Shown here in pieces: positions 57,249 to 64,000 of a stretch of 64,000 bases of DNA (its first letter is position 1; each line of letters opens with the position of its first letter). A program made the position numbers and the translations under genes. The stretch is from NCBI GenBank assembly GCA_040882285.1, contig JBBEBQ010000018.1, positions 248,001-312,000 on the forward strand. Direction: 5' to 3'. Below the pieces are notes generated by a model. It was not told where the DNA came from and made no database searches. It saw only the letters and a list, made by a program, of their open reading frames with translations. This DNA comes from Gemmatimonadaceae bacterium. GTDB lineage: Bacteria; Gemmatimonadota; Gemmatimonadetes; Gemmatimonadales; Gemmatimonadaceae.

Positions 57249-58732
57249 CGGCGCTCGACCTGACGATTCCGTCGCAGCTGATGACCGCACTGGCGCCCGA
57301 CATCACGCTGATGGTCGGGGCCATGGCGCTGCTCCTGTGGGCGGCCTGGGGGCGCGAGAGCATCCAGCGCCAGCGGGCCGTCGGCGTCGCGAGCATGATC
57401 CTGTGCGGCATCGTGGCCGCCATGGTCGTGTATTTCATGCGCGAGGGCGGCGCGGTCGGGCCCGGGCCTATCGCCATGGACCGGTTCCGCTGGACCGCCG
57501 ACCTCCTGCTGCTGCTGGCCACGTTCGCCACGATCGCGCTGGCGATGGACTACAACGCGCGCGAGCGGATCACGTCCGCCGAATCGCACGTGCTCGTGTT
57601 GCTCGCGACATCGGGAATGATGGTGCTGGTGTCGGCGCGCGACCTGATCATCGTATTTCTCGGCATCGAGATCATGTCGGTCGCGGTGTACGTGCTCGCC
57701 GGCCTCAACCGCCGCAGCGGCCGCGCGGCGGAAGGCGCGTTGAAGTACTTCCTGCTGGGAGCATTCTCGACCTGCTTCCTGCTGTACGGCATCGCGCTGG
57801 TGTACGGGGCGACCGGGAGCACCAACCTGACCACCATCGCCGAGCGCGTCGGCGGCACGGGACCGGTAAGTCCGCTGCTGCTGATCGGCATGGCGCTGCT
57901 GGTGGTAGGGTTCGGCTTCAAGATCGCGGCGGTGCCGTTTCACATGTGGGCGCCGGACGTATACGAGGGCGCCCCCACGCCGATCACCGCGTACATGGCC
58001 GCGGCGGTGAAGGCGGCCGCGTTCGCCAGCTTCCTGCGCGTGTGGATGGAGGCGTTCCCCGAGGTCTTCGTTCAGTGGCACTACGGGGTGTGGTGGCTGG
58101 CGGCGGTGACCATGGTGGCCGGCAACCTCATCGCGCTGGCGCAGAAGAACATCAAGCGCATGCTGGCGTACTCGAGCATCGCGCACGCCGGCTACATCCT
58201 GGTCGCGGTGCTGGCGCGTGGCAACCTCGGCAGCTCCGCCTTCCTGTTCTATCTGTTCGCGTACACGCTCGCGACCTTCGGCGCTTTCGCCGTAGTAATC
58301 GTGCTCTCGGGCAGGGGAGACAGATATCTCAAGATCAAAGACTACGCCGGGCTTTGGACCGTGCGCCCCTGGCTCGCCGGCAGCATGGCGGTGTTCATGC
58401 TGGCGCTGCTCGGATTCCCGATCTTCGGCGGCATCGGCTTCTTCGCGAAGTGGTACATGCTGCAGGCGGCGCTCGACTCCATCACGCCGCTGACGAATCT
58501 CTCGATCATTCTCGTCCTGACCAGCGTCGTGTCCGCGGGCTACTATCTGTACGTGGTGATGGTGATGTTCATGAAGCCGGTATCGCGGCCGGACAGTGAG
58601 CCGCAGCCCGCTGGCCGGCTCACGCAATGGGTTATCGCCGCGGCGGCCGTGCTCATCCTCGCCTTCGGAATCTTCCCCGACCCGGTGGTGCGCCTGACGC
58701 GCAGCAGCGTCATCGTGCCGATCGACCGGTGA
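57245..58732 (+). CDS. nuoN: NADH-quinone oxidoreductase subunit N
   Basis: A 495-aa antiporter-like subunit with ~14 helices, last of the 14-gene complex I operon. PFHMWAPDVYEGAPTPITAY is diagnostic and RMLAYSSIAHAGYIL follows; IEIMSVAVYVLAGLNR carries the conserved Glu. Length is normal. The stop overlaps the GTG of the next gene, so the mutase may be read through from nuo. Confidence 0.96.
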   Translation: MTALDLTIPSQLMTALAPDITLMVGAMALLLWAAWGRESIQRQRAVGVASMILCGIVAAMVVYFMREGGAVGPGPIAMDRFRWTADLLLLLATFATIALAMDYNARERITSAESHVLVLLATSGMMVLVSARDLIIVFLGIEIMSVAVYVLAGLNRRSGRAAEGALKYFLLGAFSTCFLLYGIALVYGATGSTNLTTIAERVGGTGPVSPLLLIGMALLVVGFGFKIAAVPFHMWAPDVYEGAPTPITAYMAAAVKAAAFASFLRVWMEAFPEVFVQWHYGVWWLAAVTMVAGNLIALAQKNIKRMLAYSSIAHAGYILVAVLARGNLGSSAFLFYLFAYTLATFGAFAVVIVLSGRGDRYLKIKDYAGLWTVRPWLAGSMAVFMLALLGFPIFGGIGFFAKWYMLQAALDSITPLTNLSIILVLTSVVSAGYYLYVVMVMFMKPVSRPDSEPQPAGRLTQWVIAAAAVLILAFGIFPDPVVRLTRSSVIVPIDR

Positions 58733-60096
58733 GCATCGCGCGCGGGATCTTCCGCGAGTACGACATTCGCGGCATCGCCGGCACGGACCTCACGCCGGCT
58801 ACGGCGCGCCTCATCGGGCTCGGATATGCCGCGTACCTGCGCGAGCAGGGCGAGTCCGGCGCAATCGCGGTCGGCCGCGACAACCGGCCGAGCGGCACCG
58901 GCTTGCGCGACGGACTGGCGGAGGGGCTGAGGGAAGCCGGCCTGGACGTCGTCGACATCGGCGTGGTTCCGACGCCGGTCACGTACTGGGCGCAGCACAA
59001 GCTGGACGTCATCGGCGGCATCCAGATCACCGGCTCGCACAATCCGCCCGAGTACAACGGCTTCAAGCTCGGCCTGAGGACGAAGTCGATCTACGGGCAG
59101 CAGATCCAGCGAATATACGAGCTGATCTCGGCCGGAGATTTTCCGAAGGGGAAGGGAACGCTCCGCGAGGAAGCATTGATCGACCGGTACGTGGACGACA
59201 TCGTGCGGCTCGCCGGTCCGCTCACGCGGAAGCTGCGCGTGGTGGCGGACTGCGGCAACGGCGCCGGGGCGCTCGTCGCCCCCAGGATGCTCGAGCGCAT
59301 GGGACTGAGCGCGGACCTCCTGTTCTGCGAGAGCGACGGCACGTTCCCCAATCACCATCCCGACCCGACGGTCGCGGAGAACGTGGCCGATCTGATCGCG
59401 GCCGTGCGGGCGAACAAGGCCGACCTCGGCGTCGCGTTCGACGGGGACGCGGACAGGATCGGCGTCGTCGACGACACGGGCGAGATCATCTGGGGCGATT
59501 ATCTGCTGATCGTGTACGCGCGCGACGTGCTGCAGCGCACGGGGCCGGGACAGTCGATCGTGTTCGACGTGAAGTGCACGCAGGCGCTCCCCGAGGCGAT
59601 CGAGCAGGCCGGCGGCGTGCCGGTGATGTCTCGCACGGGACATTCGCTCGTCGAGGAGAAGATGCACGAGACGCACGCCCCGGTCGGCGGGGAGATGTCG
59701 GGCCACATGTTCTTTGCCGAGGGCTTCTACGGCTTCGACGACGCGTTGTACGGCGCCGCGCGGCTCATCCGGATCGTGGCCGATTCGGGGAAGTCTTTGC
59801 GGGAGCTGCTGGCCGACGTGCCCCGGTTCGTGTCCACGCCGGAGATCAGAGTGCACAGCGACGACGACAAGAAATTTCCGATCGTGGAGGAAGCCAAGCG
59901 GCACTTCGGCGCGAAGTACGAGACGAACGACATCGACGGCGTGCGCATTCTCTTCGAGCACGGCTGGGGGCTGATCCGCGCGTCCAACACGCAGCCGGTG
60001 ATCGTAATGCGGTTCGAGGCGGACACCGAGGAGCAGCTCGCCGCGATCCGCGGCGAGGTCGAGGGCTGGCTGGCGGCGAAGGGGGTTGCAGTCTAG
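58729..60096 (+). CDS. manB: Phosphomannomutase/phosphoglucomutase
   Basis: A 455-aa alpha-D-phosphohexomutase, for sugar-nucleotide and polysaccharide precursors. FREYDIRGIAG opens it; ITGSHNPPEYNGFK holds the phosphoserine, FDGDADRIG the Mg2+ site, GGEMSGHMFF the sugar-binding loop and RASNTQPVIV the phosphate-binding loop. The AlgC-like pattern favours Man/Glc use, not GlmM. GTG 58729 overlaps nuoN. Confidence 0.93.
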   Translation: MSIARGIFREYDIRGIAGTDLTPATARLIGLGYAAYLREQGESGAIAVGRDNRPSGTGLRDGLAEGLREAGLDVVDIGVVPTPVTYWAQHKLDVIGGIQITGSHNPPEYNGFKLGLRTKSIYGQQIQRIYELISAGDFPKGKGTLREEALIDRYVDDIVRLAGPLTRKLRVVADCGNGAGALVAPRMLERMGLSADLLFCESDGTFPNHHPDPTVAENVADLIAAVRANKADLGVAFDGDADRIGVVDDTGEIIWGDYLLIVYARDVLQRTGPGQSIVFDVKCTQALPEAIEQAGGVPVMSRTGHSLVEEKMHETHAPVGGEMSGHMFFAEGFYGFDDALYGAARLIRIVADSGKSLRELLADVPRFVSTPEIRVHSDDDKKFPIVEEAKRHFGAKYETNDIDGVRILFEHGWGLIRASNTQPVIVMRFEADTEEQLAAIRGEVEGWLAAKGVAV

Positions 60097-60100
60097 GGCG

Positions 60101-61801
60101 ATGCGCAAGCGACATTTGGCCATCGCGATTGCATCCGGCGCGATCCTTCTCCTGCTGGGTCGCGCCTTCGTATTTCTCTATACGGATTTCGTCTGGTACG
60201 AATCGCTCGGCGCCGCGCCGCTCTGGCGCGAGAAGACGCTCGACCAGCTCCTGATTTTCGCCGGCGGAGTCACGGGCGCATTTCTGTTCGCCTACGTGAA
60301 TCTCTCCGCGGTACGGCATTCCATCATTTCGCTCGTCCTGCCCCGGCGCATCGCCAACGTGGAGTTCGCCGAAGCGGTGCCGGTCCGGCTGCTCGACGCC
60401 ACGGCGCTCGCAATCGCCGCGCTCATCGCGCTCGCGACGACCGCCGCGCTTCCTCCCTGGACCGACGTCGCCAAAGTGCGCGCCGCGGCGCGGTTCGGCG
60501 AGAGCGATCCGTATCACCAGCTCGACCTCGCGTTCTACACCTCCTGGCTGCCGCTCGAGATGCGGCTGCACACGTGGCTGATCGTGGTGGTAACCACGGT
60601 GATTCTCGTGGTGGTCGGGCTGTACGCGCTCACGCCGAGCCTTCGCTGGAGCGACGGAGCGCTGCGGGTCTCGGGCTACGTGCGCCGTCATTTCGGCGTT
60701 CTCTGCGCCGTGCTGCTGTTGATGCTCGCGTGGCGGTTCCGGCTCGAGTCCTACACGCTTCTGTCGGACGGGAGCGGGCCCGCCGGAGCGTTTACTGCCG
60801 TGGACGACCGGTTCGTGCTCCCATGGTACGTGGGATTGGTGATCATCACGGTCGCCGCGGCGGCTGTTGTCGCCTGGAGCTTGTGGAGCGGACAGGTCAC
60901 CATCGCCTTCGGGGTCCTGACGCTCGTTCTGCTGCTGATCGCCGGCGTGCAGCTGTGGCGGCCGGTCGCCGTGGGACGGGCCGGACCCGACGCCGCCTAC
61001 GAGAGCACGCGCCGGGCGTTCACCGCGCGCGCCTTCGCGCCGACGGGATCCGACAGCGCGGGCCAGCTCGCCGGCGACTCGCTCCCGGCCGCGGCGGACC
61101 GGTTGGTGGCCGCCGCGGAATCGCGCGCGCTGGTCGCGCCCGGTGCCAGCGGATACGTGGTGGTTTCCGGAATCGGACGCGGAGTGGTCGCGCCGTCGCT
61201 CGCCTCGATGTTCTCGCGTCTCGCGCACGCGTGGCGCGAGCAGGACGGGCGCGTGCTGCGCCACGACAGGCCCGGCGACCCGCGAATCGTCCGCGTCCGC
61301 GACCTGTACGACCGCGTGCACCGTCTGGGACCGGTGTTCTCGGTGCTGGAGGAGCACGACGCGCTATTCCACATGGACACGCTGTACTGGGTCGTTCCGG
61401 TCTACTCGTCGTCCAACCTTTACCCGCTCTCGGAGCGGCGGCAGATAGCCGACACCGCGCGCACGTTCTTTCGGGAGGCGGGGCGCGCGTACGTCCATTC
61501 CGTGTCGGGGCGCGTGATGTTCGTGCCGTCGGAGACGGGTGAGCCGCTCGCCAACGCGTGGCGGAAGCGCTTTCCGTCCCTGTTCCGATCGCGCGCCCAG
61601 ACGGCGACGTGGCGGCGCGAGCTCACGCCGTTGCCGCGGCCCGTACTACCGTTACCGGCGATGGCTGACGACGGCAAGTTCCACGAGACGGTACGGCGTC
61701 TTTATCTGCGCATGCAGGAAGCGCTCGCGAGATCGGACCTGACCGCTTTCGGCCAGGCCTTCGACTCGCTGGGCATCGTGCTGCGCGACCGGCCACGATG
61801 A
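60101..61801 (+). CDS. UPF0182-like membrane protein, short form
   Basis: A 566-aa protein with about seven hydrophobic segments in the first ~290 residues and a soluble C-terminal half. DFVWYESLGAAPLWREKTL, the aromatic stretch after the first helix, is the UPF0182 hallmark; YWVVPVYSSSNLYPLSE in the second half also fits. Family members are often ~900 aa, so part of the extracytoplasmic domain appears missing. Function of the family is unknown. ATG 60101 follows manB by 4 bases; ends in a 4-base overlap with arcC. Confidence 0.75.
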   Translation: MRKRHLAIAIASGAILLLLGRAFVFLYTDFVWYESLGAAPLWREKTLDQLLIFAGGVTGAFLFAYVNLSAVRHSIISLVLPRRIANVEFAEAVPVRLLDATALAIAALIALATTAALPPWTDVAKVRAAARFGESDPYHQLDLAFYTSWLPLEMRLHTWLIVVVTTVILVVVGLYALTPSLRWSDGALRVSGYVRRHFGVLCAVLLLMLAWRFRLESYTLLSDGSGPAGAFTAVDDRFVLPWYVGLVIITVAAAAVVAWSLWSGQVTIAFGVLTLVLLLIAGVQLWRPVAVGRAGPDAAYESTRRAFTARAFAPTGSDSAGQLAGDSLPAAADRLVAAAESRALVAPGASGYVVVSGIGRGVVAPSLASMFSRLAHAWREQDGRVLRHDRPGDPRIVRVRDLYDRVHRLGPVFSVLEEHDALFHMDTLYWVVPVYSSSNLYPLSERRQIADTARTFFREAGRAYVHSVSGRVMFVPSETGEPLANAWRKRFPSLFRSRAQTATWRRELTPLPRPVLPLPAMADDGKFHETVRRLYLRMQEALARSDLTAFGQAFDSLGIVLRDRPR

Positions 61802-62745
61802 GCCCGGCCCGGTCCCGCACGGCTGTTATCGCGCTGGGCGGGAACGCGCTCTCTCCGGCCGGAGAGCGAGCCACGATCGCGGATCAGTTCCGGCACACCC
61901 GGAAGAGCGTCGAGCCAATCGTCGACCTCGCGATCCAGGGCTGGAATCTCTGCGTCGTGCACGGCAACGGCCCGCAGGTGGGCGACGAGCTGACGCGGAA
62001 CGAGCTTGCCCGCGGCGAGGTCGAGCCGCTTCCGCTCGGTGTGCTGGTCGCCAGCACCGCCGGTTGGATCGGGTACATGATTCAGCAGTCGCTGGAGAAC
62101 GCGCTCCAGCGGGCGGGTAGCGGGCGGGAAGTCGTCACGCTCATAACCCAGGTGCAAGTGCGGCCCGACGATCCCGCGATGGCCGACCCGACCAAGCTCA
62201 TCGGGCACGACCTGACGGAAGGTCGCGCTCGCTCTCTCGAACTGAAGGGCCACGCCGTAAGGGAAGTGGACGGCGCCTATCGGCGCATCGTCGGCAGTCC
62301 GGCGCCGTGGATGGTGCACGAGCTGGGCGTGATCAAGGTCCTGGTGGAGCGCGGCACGATCGTGATCGCCTGCGGCGGTGGCGGCGTGCCGGTTTATCGC
62401 GATGAGAAGCTCGGGCTCGAGGGCGTGGACGCCGTGGTGGACAAGGACCTCGCGGCCGCCGTCATTGCGCGGGACATCGGCGCCGACCTGTTCATGATTC
62501 TCACCAACGTCGACGCGGTCTACGCCGACTGGGGAACCGACCAGCAGCGCGCGCTCACTGAGCTGACGGTGGAAGAAGCAGAGCGGCTGGACGCGGCCGG
62601 CGCGTTCGGCGAAGGGAGTATGGCACCGAAGGTGCGCGGGGCTGTTGATTACGTGCGGCACACGAGCGGGCTGGCGATCATTGCCGAGTTGGCGCAGGGG
62701 CGCGACGCCGTGCGCGGAACGGCCGGCACGACCATTCTACCATGA
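61798..62745 (+). CDS. arcC: Carbamate kinase
   Basis: A 315-aa enzyme interconverting carbamoyl phosphate + ADP and carbamate + ATP. VIALGGNALSPAG and VVHGNGPQVGDEL are the signature motifs, IACGGGGVPVYRD lies in the middle and MAPKVRGAVDYV near the C-terminus. It overlaps the membrane gene by 4 bases. No arginine deiminase genes are nearby, so its direction (ATP formation or carbamoyl phosphate supply) is unclear. Confidence 0.94.
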   Translation: MSPARSRTAVIALGGNALSPAGERATIADQFRHTRKSVEPIVDLAIQGWNLCVVHGNGPQVGDELTRNELARGEVEPLPLGVLVASTAGWIGYMIQQSLENALQRAGSGREVVTLITQVQVRPDDPAMADPTKLIGHDLTEGRARSLELKGHAVREVDGAYRRIVGSPAPWMVHELGVIKVLVERGTIVIACGGGGVPVYRDEKLGLEGVDAVVDKDLAAAVIARDIGADLFMILTNVDAVYADWGTDQQRALTELTVEEAERLDAAGAFGEGSMAPKVRGAVDYVRHTSGLAIIAELAQGRDAVRGTAGTTILP

Positions 62746-62752
62746 CGAGACA

Positions 62753-63898
62753 GTGAACATCCACGAATATCAGGCGAAAGAGATCTTCCGCTCGCACGGG
62801 ATGCCGATCCCCGAGGGCGAGATAGCGACCACTCCCGAGCAGGCCGAAGCGCTGGCGAAGAAGTACGGGGGGACGGTGGTCGTCAAAGCGCAGGTGCACG
62901 CCGGCGGACGCGGCAAGGCGGGCGGCGTGAAGCTCGCGAAGAATCCGAAGGAGGCGCGCGAGATCGCGGAGAAGATTCTCGCGCTCACCATCAAGGACCT
63001 GCCGGTGAAGAAGGTGCTGGTCACGCCCGCGGCCGACATCGCTACGGAGGCGTACGTCGGAGTCATCATCGACCGCGCGTCCAAGCGCGCGACATTCATG
63101 GTGAGCCCGGCGGGCGGAATAGACATCGAGGAGGTCGCCGCCAAGACGCCGGAGAAGCTGCGCAAGCTGGCGGTGGACCCGCGGTACGGGCTGCAAACCT
63201 ACGAGGCGATGGAGCTGGGCTTCTTCCTGTACGACGACGTGAAGCAGGTGCGTCAGGCCGCGAAGATCATGCAGCAGCTGTACGCCGCGTTCGTCGCGAG
63301 CGGCGCGTCGCTGGCCGAGATCAATCCGCTGGTGACGACGCCCGACGGCAAGGTCCTCGCGCTCGACGCCAAGATGGTGATCGACGACAACGAGCTGGAC
63401 CGCAAGCCGGAGCTCGCGGCGCTGCGCGACGAGAGCGCGGAAGCGCCGAGCGAAGTCGAGGCGCGGAACGCGAGCCTCACGTTCATCAAGCTGGACGGCA
63501 ACGTGGGCTGCATCGTGAACGGCGCCGGGCTCGCCATGGCGACGATGGATCTCGTGAAGTACTACGGCGGTGAGCCGGCCAACTTCCTGGACATCGGCGG
63601 CTCGTCGAATCCCGAGAAAGTGGTGGCGGCGCTGAAGATCATTACCGAGGATCCCAGCGTGAAGGCGATCCTGTTCAACATCTTCGGCGGGATCACCCGC
63701 ACCGACGACGTGGCCAACGGCATCGTGACGGCGACGAAGCAGACGCCGCTCACCGTGCCGATCGTCATCAGACTCACCGGCACGAATGAAGAGATCGCCG
63801 TGAAGATCCTCGAGGACAACGGCTTCACCGCGCTCACCGACATGGACGAGGCGGTGCAGCGCGCGGTCGAGCTCGCCACGGCGAAGGAGGCCGCATGA
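62753..63898 (+). CDS. sucC: Succinyl-CoA synthetase beta subunit
   Basis: A 381-aa ATP-grasp subunit (succinyl-CoA to succinate with ATP or GTP). It starts [20 protein letters not shown] at GTG 62753. [18 protein letters not shown] is the nucleotide-binding region, with [13 protein letters not shown] and [14 protein letters not shown] later. Slightly shorter than most (385-390). Overlaps sucD by 4 bases. It would use the product of KorAB if that enzyme acts on 2-oxoglutarate. Confidence 0.96.
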   Translation: MNIHEYQAKEIFRSHGMPIPEGEIATTPEQAEALAKKYGGTVVVKAQVHAGGRGKAGGVKLAKNPKEAREIAEKILALTIKDLPVKKVLVTPAADIATEAYVGVIIDRASKRATFMVSPAGGIDIEEVAAKTPEKLRKLAVDPRYGLQTYEAMELGFFLYDDVKQVRQAAKIMQQLYAAFVASGASLAEINPLVTTPDGKVLALDAKMVIDDNELDRKPELAALRDESAEAPSEVEARNASLTFIKLDGNVGCIVNGAGLAMATMDLVKYYGGEPANFLDIGGSSNPEKVVAALKIITEDPSVKAILFNIFGGITRTDDVANGIVTATKQTPLTVPIVIRLTGTNEEIAVKILEDNGFTALTDMDEAVQRAVELATAKEAA

Positions 63899-64000
63899 GC
63901 ATCTTCATCGACAGCGGCACCCGGCTGATCGTGCAGGGGATCACCGGCCGCGACGGCTCCTTCCACACGAAGCAGATGATCGAGTACGGCACGACCGTCG
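63895..64000 (+). CDS. sucD: Succinyl-CoA synthetase alpha subunit, N-terminal part
   Basis: The first 35 codons of sucD, cut by the window end. The ATG overlaps the sucC stop. [20 protein letters not shown] is the CoA-binding start of the alpha subunit; the catalytic His lies beyond the window. Confidence 0.92.
   Translation, partial: MSIFIDSGTRLIVQGITGRDGSFHTKQMIEYGTTV

Overview
The window is 64 kb of dense, high-GC bacterial DNA. It carries almost only chromosomal housekeeping and respiratory genes, and nearly all are on the + strand. The gene set and order (yicC-gmk-rpoZ-coaBC-UDG-dnaB-radA-ispD-tsaC-ywlE-aroE-comF, then gap-pgk-tpi-secG-carA, moaDEA, mdh, kor/rnf, nuoA-N, sucCD), frequent GTG/TTG starts and 4-base ATGA/GTGA overlaps, and a Gram-negative envelope (TonB-type barrel, lipoprotein, Tat and Sec signals) suggest a member of the Gemmatimonadota or a near relative. 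This assignment is by judgement, not by database search. No rRNA, tRNA, CRISPR array, prophage or insertion sequence was seen, and no gene-free stretch exceeds 300 bases.

Layout. 1-12.6 kb: end of a leucyl aminopeptidase, an outer-membrane barrel, then a long run of nucleotide, replication, repair and cofactor genes. 12.7-17.3 kb: lower glycolysis (gapA-pgk-tpiA), secG and carA. 17.3-19.4 kb: an HU protein with its own promoter, then moaD-moaE-moaA. 19.5-23.8 kb: malate dehydrogenase, PEP synthase and an SDR. 23.8-25.6 kb: a small accessory patch with a VKOR-like fragment, a secreted protein of unknown function, and an oppositely oriented lipoprotein hydrolase behind an operator-like promoter. 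25.66-42.56 kb: a 14-gene run of redox genes. 42.6-44.0 kb (- strand): a membrane protein of unknown function and dcd. 44.2-58.7 kb: a complete nuoABCDEFGHIJKLMN operon. 58.7-64 kb: phosphomannomutase, a short UPF0182 protein, carbamate kinase and sucC-sucD (cut by the window end).

The most interesting part is the 25.66-42.56 kb block. It joins KorAB (2-oxoglutarate:ferredoxin oxidoreductase), an unrecognised 327-aa protein, RnfB, a giant 1,674-aa pyruvate:ferredoxin oxidoreductase with its own C-terminal ferredoxin-like domain, RnfC, RnfD, a NhaD/ArsB-like ion antiporter, RnfG, RnfE, RnfA, a 47-aa Cys-rich membrane peptide, the flavin transferase ApbE and a Cys-rich zinc-ribbon-like protein. 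Most neighbours overlap by 1-11 bases. The inferred logic is that two oxoacid oxidoreductases feed low-potential electrons into a membrane Rnf complex, with an ion antiporter, a flavinylation enzyme and possible Fe-centre maturation factors encoded in place. Complex I follows on the same strand, and mdh, ppsA and sucCD nearby fit a TCA/anaplerotic setting.

Other points of note: coaBC has no ATG/GTG/TTG start and has Ile where the CoaC catalytic Cys is expected; a 115-bp palindromic repeat lies before radA; one heptamer repeat family occurs at two sites 28 kb apart; and interleaved dyads sit on the hydrolase promoter and flank the nuo promoter.
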